Shown here: one piece after another, positions 40,252 through 49,485 of the stretch
Numbering within the stretch: position 1 is the first letter of the stretch
How the letters are laid out: each line of letters starts with the position of its first letter
Origin: Seminavis robusta
Taxonomy: Eukaryota > Bacillariophyta > Bacillariophyceae > Naviculales > Naviculaceae
NCBI GenBank assembly: GCA_903772945.1
Contig: CAICTM010000662.1
Location: 1-54,157 of the forward strand
Length of the DNA stretch: 54,157 bases
Direction: 5' to 3'
Made by a program: the position numbers and the translations under genes
The notes under the pieces: generated by a model
The model's input: only the letters and a program-made list of their open reading frames with translations
Databases searched by the model: none
What the model was told of the DNA's origin: nothing

Positions 40252-42237
40252 TCATGCACATGAACCACGACGACGCAAGCGCCTATGCGTCCCTGCGGAG
40301 CTTCCAGCGTGTCGCCGAGACCCAGGCATGTACGAATCGTCTTTGCTTGCCGCCGCGTTACCGGTAGGCGACAATGGGGACGAAGAGTCGTCTTCAGTTT
40401 GCAACGGATTCTGCATGGCAACGTCCATGTTGACAGTGTCCTTCCTCGCGGCTGCCTTCGGTGTCGTGAGGGCAAAGGCTGCGGCTTGGATTGAACCCTT
40501 GCGAGCGGCGGAACGTTCCTGTGCAGTGTGGGCATCCCCAAAGGACTTTTGTCGACGTTGCTTCCAGACATCCTGCTTTTCTGCGCTGCTGCCGTTCCCC
40601 GCAGGGCTGGCGGAAGGCATCTCAACCATGTCATCATCTCGAGCCTCGGACAGGTCGGTTTGGGCCATCAATTGCAAGTTTCTCCTGAGCACATCTTGTC
40701 CCAACGAAGCTCTTCGATTCCTTCGCGGATCCCTGGTCACCCTGCGGAGTTCCACACTGCCGGGCCGTTCTGTTGGGAGCGTCCGGTTCCTCCTTGGAGT
40801 CATGGGAGACGGTGGTACGGCAGCGTCAACGGGGGCATCAGTACCGGTAGCTACGGGACCAAACGAACGAGACCGCTCACGCATTCGACGTGCCCTACGA
40901 GGGGTTGACGGTGATAGCAAGGTTGGTGGCAACGGCGGGACGTTTGACCCCTCCGAAGCTTTGGTGGCTTTGTCACCACCGGAACGTGCGCGTTCACGCA
41001 ATCGCTGCGGACGACGGGGCGTCGTCGGCGCCACAATGGTTGGCGGGGTTGGGGATGCGGTTGCTGCTTCTTTGGCAGCTTCACAGCCGAAGGAACGGGA
41101 TCGTTCCGCACGCAGTCGTTGTTTTCGACGAGGAGTAGACGCTTCTGCGACCGGCTTGGCCATGCTGCGACGCTCACGGCGTCTTGAATTGTTGTCATTG
41201 CGGCTGGAAACTTCCATCGACCGGCGATTGGAGGACGCGTCCATTGCTACCTCACTCTTGTCTTCCATGGAAGAAGACACAGAAGACACGCGACGAGCCT
41301 CCACAGAACCTGCCCTTCGACGACGATGCTTTGATCCGATGGCGCCAGAACGTTCGCTCTTTCTTTGGTTCCGTCTCTCTGGTACCGATTCTTCCTTCAC
41401 GTCATCCTCGGCTTTCTTTCGGCTTTTACTGCCGCTTCGCCTCTTTGGTTTGGCGTCCCCAGCACTAGCTTTGTCATCTTGATCCTCGCCGGAAGGTAAT
41501 CCAGGCTGAGCTTGAGATGTCCTTCTCGTCTTGGATTCGATTGTTTGACGAATTACTTGCCCCGCACTGCTGACCACACTTGCCAATGCCAAAGCTCTCT
41601 TGGTGGCTTCCTCGACGGCACTCCCGTCACTTGATCTAGATGAAATGGATGCTGTGGCAGTCGTGACGCTCTCGCCGTCGTCTCCCTTTGGCTTAGAATG
41701 TTTTCCCTGGCCAGTACCTGTGGTGTCTTCATTCTCAATGCTGGCCAGAGCTAGGGCCATCTGATTGGTGTCGGCAATCTTCTGTATGTCTTTTTGCTCT
41801 TGTTCGGCTGTTTTCCTCTTGATCTTCTCGAGCAAAAAAGCACACAGGATTTCTTCCTGGAATTCCTCTGGAACCTCTTCACGCTCCGTATCGCTCTCAC
41901 CGACCATCCCTTCTTCGTCAATGCCTTCATTGAGGTAGAAAGAAGACTCCAATTCGGGGAAAGTGGCGGTCGTAGTCTTGCGATCGGGACGACGAGAAGC
42001 CTGTCTTGCGCGGTTCAGTCGAGAAGCTTGCTTGAGGGTAACAAATGAATCGTTCAGAACGGCCAAGGAATCCTCGCCATCAAAGAGTTTGGAAGCATTC
42101 ATGACTTTGTCAAAGAAGGAGCTCTTGTTTAGGCTGTCAAAACCAGGGACGTTCTGTTCGTCAATGAATGTGGAAAACGCATCGTCGAATATGTCAGTAC
42201 TCTGCTGCATCGTAGCTGCGACCGTTGGGCTCGTCAT
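40252..42237 (-). CDS. PGF-FFD family disordered protein with TPRR repeats (661 aa)
   Basis: The frame extends upstream without ATG; the first ATG is 42237 (MTSPTVAATMQQ). Residues 29-43 (NVPGFDSLNKSSFFD) match the signature of the genes at 8519 and 13138. A second motif upstream, IFDDAFSTFID, is unique to this member. An acidic, probably helical segment follows (EEFQEEILCAFLLEKIKRK), then a long basic Ser/Arg region. The phrase TPRR-x-x-R-x-RERxRS recurs three to four times with Pro-rich spacers (TPPTIVAPTTPRR, LPPTLLSPSTPRR, PPSPMTPRR). Near the C-terminus RRASLGQDVLRRNLQLMAQTDL and DVWKQRRQKS (Trp about 558) correspond to the C-terminal motifs of the 303-residue paralogue. S/TPRR could serve both proline-directed and basic kinases (inference). 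Function unknown. Confidence 0.85.
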   Translation of the reverse strand: MTSPTVAATMQQSTDIFDDAFSTFIDEQNVPGFDSLNKSSFFDKVMNASKLFDGEDSLAVLNDSFVTLKQASRLNRARQASRRPDRKTTTATFPELESSFYLNEGIDEEGMVGESDTEREEVPEEFQEEILCAFLLEKIKRKTAEQEQKDIQKIADTNQMALALASIENEDTTGTGQGKHSKPKGDDGESVTTATASISSRSSDGSAVEEATKRALALASVVSSAGQVIRQTIESKTRRTSQAQPGLPSGEDQDDKASAGDAKPKRRSGSKSRKKAEDDVKEESVPERRNQRKSERSGAIGSKHRRRRAGSVEARRVSSVSSSMEDKSEVAMDASSNRRSMEVSSRNDNNSRRRERRSMAKPVAEASTPRRKQRLRAERSRSFGCEAAKEAATASPTPPTIVAPTTPRRPQRLRERARSGGDKATKASEGSNVPPLPPTLLSPSTPRRARRMRERSRSFGPVATGTDAPVDAAVPPSPMTPRRNRTLPTERPGSVELRRVTRDPRRNRRASLGQDVLRRNLQLMAQTDLSEARDDDMVEMPSASPAGNGSSAEKQDVWKQRRQKSFGDAHTAQERSAARKGSIQAAAFALTTPKAAARKDTVNMDVAMQNPLQTEDDSSSPLSPTGNAAASKDDSYMPGSRRHAGSSAGTHRRLRRRGSCA

Positions 42238-43728
42238 GTTGTTGTGGTACAAGAAGAGAGGACAAATAGATATCAATGATTCCTTCCAAGCACTTTGCTT
42301 GAGGTGGGCCTGGACACCAAAATTAATGAATGCTCTACTTTGCCAGTGTGTCCTCGGGTTGGCAAAGATGTTTCCACCAGCGGGAACGCTTCTACTGAAA
42401 TGGCGAAATGGCAGCAATCAAAGACTGTGGGGTATCGGTTTGTTTGTCGAGTGTCCTGCCGTGCAGTGCCGTGTCTCACACTCTCACCCTTGTTCGGTGA
42501 TGTTGGGTAAAGGCGCGATCATGCATTCTTGAAAGTCTTGAAAGAACACGTGTGGTCACTTTCTCGTACTAAGATTTATGTGGAAGTCATTGTAATCGTC
42601 TGAGACATTCTATTTTGGAAGATAGGTTCATAAAGAGAGTTAACAATACCTTCATGGCTTTCTTTTGGAATTAGAAGGCTCATCCCCGGGATAAAAGGAG
42701 AACATCTGGAGAACTTTCCCCAAACAGGGCCACCAACACAAGGCATCCGTGCTACCGGTACAGGACCACGACCTACCAACTCTTTTCATGTGGTATTGCT
42801 TTGGTTGATACCAGTGGGCGAATGTCCTTGTTGGTGACCGGCTGTCCAGCTGTGAAAAAGTGCAGCCTAAAAAATACATGTACTGGAGTATGAGCATGAC
42901 ATCGGTTTCCAGGGAAGAGGAAAGCTGCCCAGCCCTCACCTCCCCTCGCCTGTGTCAACCAATCCTGGGAGACAGACAAAGAGTGGAGGGGAGGACCGCA
43001 CCAGTGAGCAGCTAGTAGTACCTGCGACAGCTCTGCTACCTACAGTGTCCCATCAGCTACTGGCTAGCTGTTCCATCCCAACTTTTTAAGACTAACTATC
43101 TACTATGCATACATAATTCTTTGCACAAACGAACTCCAACCCCATCCTAAGGACTCCAGTGCCATCGAACCTCATTTCGAGCATGTCCCCTCAAGGTCGA
43201 GAAGTCGAGAGCTACGATAGCGACCAGAATGATTCAATCATCCTCTGCCAGAAAACAACGAGGATCGAAGCACATCCTTTCTAACCAGATAAAGACAAAT
43301 AAATAAACAGATGATTCGCCAGTCGTAGTATGTGTGTTGAGGATGAGGGAGGGGGTTCATTCTACTAGTAATGCAGGTATCTGGTACCATTGGAGTGACA
43401 GTCCATTGAAGAAGAGAGGAGGGCTGGGATGTCCACTTGCCACTCAGGAACTCTTCGAGCCCGTTATGGTACCGTAGCGGTACCGGTACCGGCATGGTCA
43501 ACAGCTCTTTCTGGCTTAAATGAGTGGGAAAGTGAGCGACCTGCAGGGAAAGATCCAGTGACCAGTGCCCCCAAGATCGCGTTGAGCGATTTTCCGACAA
43601 GGCTCACTTCACAGCTTTCTCTTGTCTCTTCCCTGCCAAAGGGATTCTATCAAGGACTATCCTCGACGCTACGAGTAGTTCAGTTATCTCATCCTTTCTT
43701 GTTTGCAGTATTTTGTAGCGTAACAATC
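42238..43728. other. Divergent spacer, palindrome-rich
   Basis: Presumed promoters of both flanking genes. GGTACCGGTACCGG lies near 43478-43491. An upstream ATG at 43429 is in frame with the next gene but adds 100 residues of atypical sequence, so I treat 43429-43728 as leader. Confidence 0.4.
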
Positions 43729-44697
43729 ATGGCGACTCAAGCGGCCTTTTTCGGGCAACAACCGCCTCCGCCGATCAAGAAGGCCAACACGGCCTCCAGT
43801 ACTACGACCGAATCTTCGAGCTCCAAGACGAAGAATGGCATCAAGACAATCACTACAAAGTACGTGACGACAACAAGGGAAGCAACGTCTGCGCCTGATC
43901 AAAATACAAACACGATCAACAAGGAGACGAGGCAATACAACGATGGAACCACAGATGACATCACGTTGACTCGCAAGGTTTTGGGTGGAATGCAGTATGA
44001 TATCGAAACGATTATTCGAGTGCAAACCAAAGATACGGGAAGCAAGAAAACCAAAACGACCTATGCGACGCCGTATCAGGAATTGGATCCTGTTACTGGA
44101 AAACCCATCAACGCCTTTAACCGTGTCACTCATACGGGAGCTGAGCATGGCAAAACCCCGGAAGGATTGGCAGATCAAATCGCGCAGAGAGCACCAGCTG
44201 TATCCAATCAAGCGCACAACGTGACACCTGTTACTACTGGACCTGGCGCACCACCAGCTCCTGCTGCTTCTACCACGGTAGGTTCTTCTGGAGCTGCAAC
44301 TTCGTCGGCATCTTATTCTTCTGGTCCAGCCAGTAGTGGTGGCGGTGGTGGTTCCTCGGCAGTAGCTTCCAGCGGTGGAGGTACTTATGGTGGTGGAGGA
44401 GGCGCCCCAGCTGCATATTCTGGTGCAGGAACTGGTGGTGGGGGTGCACCTGCAGCAGCCACTGGTGGTGGTGTTCCTGGGGGTACCGGTGCTCCTGGGG
44501 TAGCTTCTGGCGGCGGCGCTCCTTCTACAGCAACTGGTGGCGGTGCTCCTGGCACAGGAGGAGGCCAACCAGGAGCAACTACAACGACGACAACCACCAC
44601 TGCTGGGGATCCTGGCACTGATGGAGCTCCCGGAAACACCACTGTCACCACTACGACTGTCGTGGAAGAACAAGGCGGATGCTGTGTGATCCTGTAG
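43729..44697 (+). CDS. Putative prenylated protein with C-terminal CaaX box (322 aa)
   Basis: I choose ATG 43729 (ATCATGG context, MATQAAFFGQQPPPP) over the in-frame ATG at 43429. The N-terminal half is Thr/Lys-rich and moderately complex (IKTITTKYVTTTREA, TRKVLGGMQYDIETIIRVQ, PYQELDPVTGKP), perhaps a small beta-rich module. Residues about 170-295 are Gly/Ala/Pro/Ser low complexity (GGGGAPAA-like repeats), followed by a poly-Thr tract. The protein ends EEQGGCCVIL. The last four residues C-V-I-L form a CaaX box. By the known specificity of the X position, Leu favours geranylgeranylation, and the preceding Cys could be palmitoylated. Membrane tethering by lipid, with the Gly/Pro region as a spacer, is inferred. 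No signal peptide, consistent with cytosolic prenylation. Function otherwise unknown. Confidence 0.8.
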   Translation: MATQAAFFGQQPPPPIKKANTASSTTTESSSSKTKNGIKTITTKYVTTTREATSAPDQNTNTINKETRQYNDGTTDDITLTRKVLGGMQYDIETIIRVQTKDTGSKKTKTTYATPYQELDPVTGKPINAFNRVTHTGAEHGKTPEGLADQIAQRAPAVSNQAHNVTPVTTGPGAPPAPAASTTVGSSGAATSSASYSSGPASSGGGGGSSAVASSGGGTYGGGGGAPAAYSGAGTGGGGAPAAATGGGVPGGTGAPGVASGGGAPSTATGGGAPGTGGGQPGATTTTTTTTAGDPGTDGAPGNTTVTTTTVVEEQGGCCVIL

Positions 44698-45402
44698 TGA
44701 AGAATACGTGAAAGAGCGTGTGACTCACACGGCGTCTGTTTTGTGTCTCTCTGTTCCTGATGTCATTATTGTGATGTGCTGTTACATTAATCTATTTGAT
44801 TTGTTTGGGTCGGTTGACCAGCCCAAAAAAGGTGTTGGAAGCTGGATGAAGTGGAAGTAAAAAGAAGTGTTTTAACATATACATGTAGAGGTCAACAACC
44901 AACTCATTTCGGGGGGAGAAGGGTGTGGTTCAATCACTTTTCAGCTGCATTATCCATGCCGATGACTAGCTAGTTTGTTTGTTGGTGAAATATACTATTC
45001 GTTCTAAAAGAACACTTTCTATGTATGGGATGGCGACTAGTAGAGGAGCTCGAGGTGCGGCTTGTACGGCATGGTACAGTCGTACCAACATTTGATAGAG
45101 AAGCACAAATAAATAAGTTATTCCAACCTTCAGCGGGAAGACATGTGCAAATCACTGGAGTGGCATTCTCTATTGTAGGGACAACTTTGCGTGCTGGTTT
45201 CAGCCTCAAAATAAGACCCACAGCAACCACGAAGCTTCTACTTCTAGCTTCTACTTCTAAAGCTAGTAGACAGACATTTGAATGTAGCTGCTCTATAATT
45301 GACACTGCAACTTACAAGGTCTTTGACTGTTCCAAGACCGACACAAACAATGACGTTCATACTATGACATACAAATACTTTGGTTCGCACATTGGCGCCC
45401 AT
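44698..45402. other. Convergent spacer, no gene
   Basis: A short direct repeat, AGCTTCTACTTCTA (two copies near 45232-45260), is the only structure seen. Confidence 0.4.
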
Positions 45403-46278
45403 CTACGCCCAATAGGCCATTGCTGATACCACGGAAACAGCCATAGCTGCAACTGTGGCTATGCTTGTTCCACTGGAAGCTGCAGCAGTAGTTTTTTCTT
45501 CTGCTTCGATCTCCTCTACTTCTTCCTGGGTCTCAATTTCTTCAGGGGCAGGACGAAACTCAGTACCGTCTGCACAGGGTCCAATCTGGTCAGCTGCTGT
45601 AATCTCCAGGTCGTACCATGCAATGTCAGTGAGAATGTTTGATCCATTGGTGCATGTGTTGAAAAGTCCAATGGGAGGACCATTGCCATAGTTGCAGACT
45701 CCGCTGATTCCATTAAAGATCTCCTTGGGTCCCAGATGAACGGGGTATTCTGCTTCTTTGTCGTTGGGTGGGGCATCACAGACACCGCACCGTGCACAGT
45801 TGACGGCTCCAAACACTGCTAAGCATCCTGTACGTCGTTGCCCAATTCCATCATTGAACCGAAAGGAAATGGTGTCAATGGAAGTATCATCCAGAAAGAC
45901 ATAGAAATCTGTAATAGCCGTCTCCTTGATGGTCTCGTAGTTTCCAACCTCGCCAATGGATGTTGCCTTTAACCAGATTCTCGCAGAATCAACGGTAACA
46001 TTGCTGATACAAGTACTCTTGCCCTGTAAGGGGTCACAGTTGATTTCATGATCCAGATCCACACTGTCAATGTTGTTGCTGATGCCGTATGTTGTCTCGC
46101 ATGTGCAAGTGGGTCCATACATTTCTGTCAAATCGTCACACCATTGGTTGAAGACAACTGGATCATCGTATGTATAGTTTACTGGTTTGACGAATTCTGG
46201 TTGAGCATCCGTGGGCGATACCACCAAGGTGAGCACCAGCGAAAGAAACAGGAAAAGGGATGATCCGAGTGATCTCAT
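45403..46278 (-). CDS. Secreted Cys-rich, probably GPI-anchored surface protein (291 aa)
   Basis: ATG at 46278 followed by a textbook signal peptide (LGSSLFLFLSLVLTLVVS, cleavage near Ala25-Gln26). The mature part has N-glycosylation sequons (NYT, NVT, NGS) and many cysteines (WCDDL, TCTCETTYG, CARCGVC, CNYGNG, NTCTNGS), implying disulfides. Its C-terminal part is a Glu-rich stalk (EEIETQEEVEEIEAEE), then small residues (ASSGTS) and a final hydrophobic segment (IATVAAMAVSVVSAMAYWA) with no basic tail. This arrangement is typical of a GPI attachment signal. I do not recognise the ectodomain. It is divergent from the 5'-nucleotidase gene with an 0.8-kb spacer, so the two extracellular proteins may be co-regulated. 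Cell-surface or frustule-associated localisation is inferred. Confidence 0.85.
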   Translation of the reverse strand: MRSLGSSLFLFLSLVLTLVVSPTDAQPEFVKPVNYTYDDPVVFNQWCDDLTEMYGPTCTCETTYGISNNIDSVDLDHEINCDPLQGKSTCISNVTVDSARIWLKATSIGEVGNYETIKETAITDFYVFLDDTSIDTISFRFNDGIGQRRTGCLAVFGAVNCARCGVCDAPPNDKEAEYPVHLGPKEIFNGISGVCNYGNGPPIGLFNTCTNGSNILTDIAWYDLEITAADQIGPCADGTEFRPAPEEIETQEEVEEIEAEEKTTAAASSGTSIATVAAMAVSVVSAMAYWA

Positions 46279-47076
46279 TGTGGCAGTTGTGGCCGTGGGA
46301 AAAGCAGATTGCTGTGGGGTATGTATCCGATTGATTCAATTCAATCAGTTCAATTCAATTCAAAGTCTTGATGTAGAAGAAAATCCACCTTCCAGTGCTG
46401 GTCGCTTTTCAACTAACTCTCTTGTACTGTACTGAAGAAGCTCAGAGTGTGGAATAGGTTTCAAGTCATGTTGGTCTACAGAAAACTAAGCTCAGGGATC
46501 TTGGAGACGGAAAGCGAAATATCTTCCCAAGACCCGAGACTTCAGCTTGTTGACCCGTCCGATTGGTGACCCTTCATAAAAGCCCGCAAAGCTAGGTACA
46601 TGTAAGATACAACCGTGACGTCACCAAGGGCCTTCGATAAAGTGACTGAATTTGACGTTTTAACAGCTCAGCTGCATAAATAGAAATCGTCAGTCAAGTG
46701 CCGATGACAAGGAACATCCATCTTTTCAAAGATCTCGATTGAAGGCTTCGAGGCACTCAACTCCGGAAAGGAGGAGAAGAATGCAATCGAGCAGATAAGA
46801 AAGATCTTGAGTGGTACAACCTGTGATGTTTCTTTGATGGGCGTCATTAGGAGGCAACGATAGAATTCGAAGACATTGCCGTAGTAGGCTGCTAGTAGCT
46901 AGCCTCATCATCATCTCGTCATCATCATCATCGTCATCAACTGTTCCGGAAAAGCAGAAGTCATACAGAAGATCTAATTAGTATTGCGACGCCTCGATCG
47001 GAAATAAAAACAATTCCGAACGAAGCGCAATCTCACAATTTTAACAACGCGACAAAAGAAAAAGATCAACCAGAAA
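46279..47076. promoter_or_regulatory. Shared divergent promoter region of two secreted-protein genes
   Basis: 798 bases between divergent ATGs. Besides the TGACGTCA site it holds (AATTC)n-like repeats (46335-46360) and a run of ATC trinucleotides (46905-46940). No gene. Confidence 0.5.
46615..46658. promoter_or_regulatory. CRE-like palindrome GTGACGTCAC plus TGACGT half-site
   Basis: The 10-base palindrome GTGACGTCAC spans 46615-46624, and a half-site TGACGT lies at 46653-46658. These match bZIP/CRE targets; TGACGT-type elements control CO2/cAMP-responsive carbonic anhydrase in Phaeodactylum (known). They lie 337 and 453 bases from the two start codons. Activity here is unproven. Confidence 0.45.
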
Positions 47077-49485
47077 ATGAAGACCACAGGAACTGCCTTT
47101 CTAAGAAGCCCCATGGCGTTGCTGTCAGCGGGGCTACTGCTGATGGTGTTCCAATCCCAAGAGACCGTTGCACTGAGCAGCATCAATCCCAAACCTCCCA
47201 GTGACAGTAAGAAGACCTTGAAACCATTCGGTAGTGGAGGAGGAGGTCGCGTATCGGGTGTGCCCATAAGGGACAAGGAGGACGATTTATCGTCCAGCGA
47301 GCAACCAGCAGAACCACAGCCACGGTGGGAACCAACCCCTCCCAAACCCTCAGAAGCCCGCTTGACTGTGGTGCAAATCACGGATGTATACACGTTGGAA
47401 CATTTTGCGTCTCTCAGAACCATGTTGTCGGAAACGCGACAAAAATTAAAGGAATATCGAGATGAAATTGTACCCACAAGCGGTGCCAATAAAAATGAAG
47501 TCTCCGACGAGAAGCTACCACAAACACTAACAAAGTCCGAGACGGGTGTCATTTCCATGCTCACGGGTGATTTTTTGGCACCCTACTTGTTGTCCTCTGT
47601 GGATCGAGGAAAAGGAATGATGAGGGCATTGACAGAAACACCCATTGATTACTTGACATGGGGCAATCACGAGGCTGATATTGACCATCGAACCGTCTGT
47701 AGTCACGTCAGGAACTTTCCTGGAAAATGGATCAATAGCAACATGCTGGACCACGATGCCATGGATGCTCAGCAAGAGTTTGATGTTGTGGAAATTACAT
47801 CTCCAGACGGGACCAACAAGAGACGGGTAGGGTTGGTGGGGGTACTCTCCAATGACCCGGACTTGTACTCCCATTTCAAGGCACCAGGTGCTTTTGGTGG
47901 AGCCACCATTGATGATCCATGGGAGACTCTGAAAAAATACAAGGACTTGTTGGAGGGACCAGATCACAATTGCGATGTCATTCTGCCCCTTCAACATTTA
48001 TACGTTCCAGACGATGAAAGAACGTGTCGCGAATTCAACTTCCCTGCCATTTTATCGGGACATGACCACCATCGTGTCGATGAGGTGATCGATGGAACGC
48101 GTCTACTCAAACCGGGGTTGGATGCTATTTACGCTACAGTCCTTGAAATGTGCTGGGAGGATTCATCTCAAGAGGATAGCAAGCCCATCGTGAATGCTCG
48201 TTTTGTCAAGTGCAGTGATTGGGAAGCAGATCCTGTACTGGAACAAATCAACTTGAGAGCCTATGACGCCATGGCACCACTCCGGGACACAGAGTTGGCG
48301 CGTGTGCCCCCAACATTTGAACCGTTGTCGTCTGTCAATGCACGAGGTTGTGTCACTTCCATGGGGCGATTCATTTGTTCCCTGATCAAATCAGCATTTA
48401 ATACACAGCAACTCAAACGAGACCACCGAGTGGATGCAGTCCTTCTCATGGGAGGCAACATTCGAGGTGGAAAAGACTATGAGAAGGGGTCCTATTTTAG
48501 TGCCGAGGCACTTGAAGCAGAGATCAAGTCGGACGAAGCGGTTGGAATTGTGAACATGCCTGGCTGGTTGCTGGCAGAGGGAGTCTCTGCCACACACTCT
48601 GGAGATCCAATTCCAGGGTGGATTCAATACGATGATGGAGTGAAAGAAGAGTACCCCGAGGACGGATCCCCTCCTATCGTGACGCATGTCAATGGGCTCC
48701 CAATTGATCCAGATATCACCTATCGGGTCGCGACCAAAATATCCGACCTCACCAATGGCCAGTGTCAACCATGGACGGATTGTAAGTATGGCACAAGGAG
48801 TCACACGTGCTTTTTACAGCTCATATGGAATCCCAGGGCAGCTCACCAGCATTGCCTCGTCTTGTCATTACAGTCTACACTGAGTACCCAGAAGCCCTGC
48901 CTCCCAAGGGTGCCTACGTGAACATATATTCGGAGCTCATGACATTCTTTGCAGGAAATCTATGGCGAAAGATCTGGGAATCTATCACGGTAAGTCGACG
49001 ATGCCATCTTTTGTCAATGATGCTTGAGAACCCTGCAACGGCATCTCATCTCGTTTCTCCAGCCCGAAGTGGTTGCCGCTGAGAGAGGGCAACTGTTGGA
49101 AAACTTTGCCTCGCCATTGGATATTATGTGTGACGACACAGAACTGGATGAGCCTGATCTCGACTGCGAACCACTGGCAATGATCTGTGATCCCAAGCTA
49201 GATTGTCTTCCTGAACGACGCTTGTCGGTTTTGGACCTAGATGAAACTGGAACCATCACCGTTGCAGACATCCATTCAGCACTCGGTGATATTCTCCAGC
49301 TGTCTGTGGACGAAAGCGGCTCGGAAACAAGCCTAGCAGAGTTTGTCCATTCCTTTGCAGACATGGACAATGATGGCAAGGTGACTCTGGATGATCTCAA
49401 TGCATTCTGTGCTGAAGTTCCAGATCTCTATGAGAATGAGAAATGGCGTCTGGCATTTCCTAGAACTGAAAAGTTGCTTGCATAG
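47077..49485 (+). CDS. Secreted 5'-nucleotidase/metallophosphoesterase with EF-hand pair (765 aa, 3 exons)
   Basis: ATG 47077; exons 47077-48781, 48820-48989 and 49063-49485 join in frame. Residues 1-34 are a signal peptide (MALLSAGLLLMVFQ core). The metallophosphoesterase domain starts at about 96: VVQITDVYTLEHF (motif I with Tyr where many relatives have His), TGDFLAP (164), TWGNHEAD (195), LPLQHLY and LSGHDHH (327-332). A 5'-nucleotidase C-terminal domain follows (NARGCVTSMGRFICSLIK...LLMGGNIRGG...ATKISDLTNGQ). After a Cys/Asp-rich linker come two EF-hands: D683-x-D-x-T-G-T-I-x-x-x-D694 and D725-x-D-x-D-G-K-V-x-x-x-D736. The enzyme should release phosphate from extracellular nucleotides, with possible calcium control. 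Such enzymes serve phosphate scavenging in diatoms. Divergent from the surface-protein gene. Confidence 0.9.
48782..48819 (+). other. Intron 1 of the 5'-nucleotidase gene (38 bp)
   Basis: Donor GTAAGT at 48782 and acceptor TTTTTACAG ending 48819. Removing it joins ...WTD to HMESQG and continues the conserved frame (LVITVYTEYPEALPP). Retention would add an unrelated tail and a stop at 48921. At 38 bases it is close to the lower limit of spliceosomal introns. Confidence 0.8.
48990..49062 (+). other. Intron 2 of the 5'-nucleotidase gene (73 bp)
   Basis: Donor GTAAGT at 48990 and a pyrimidine-rich acceptor (TCGTTTCTCCAG) ending 49062, phase 0. It joins the nucleotidase domain to the exon that carries the EF-hands. 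Confidence 0.85.

Noticed and set aside
43684..44673. Minus-strand frame of 329 codons opposite the CaaX protein
   Set aside because: Its Ser/Arg/Cys composition is simply the complement of Gly/Ala/Thr codons; no domain.
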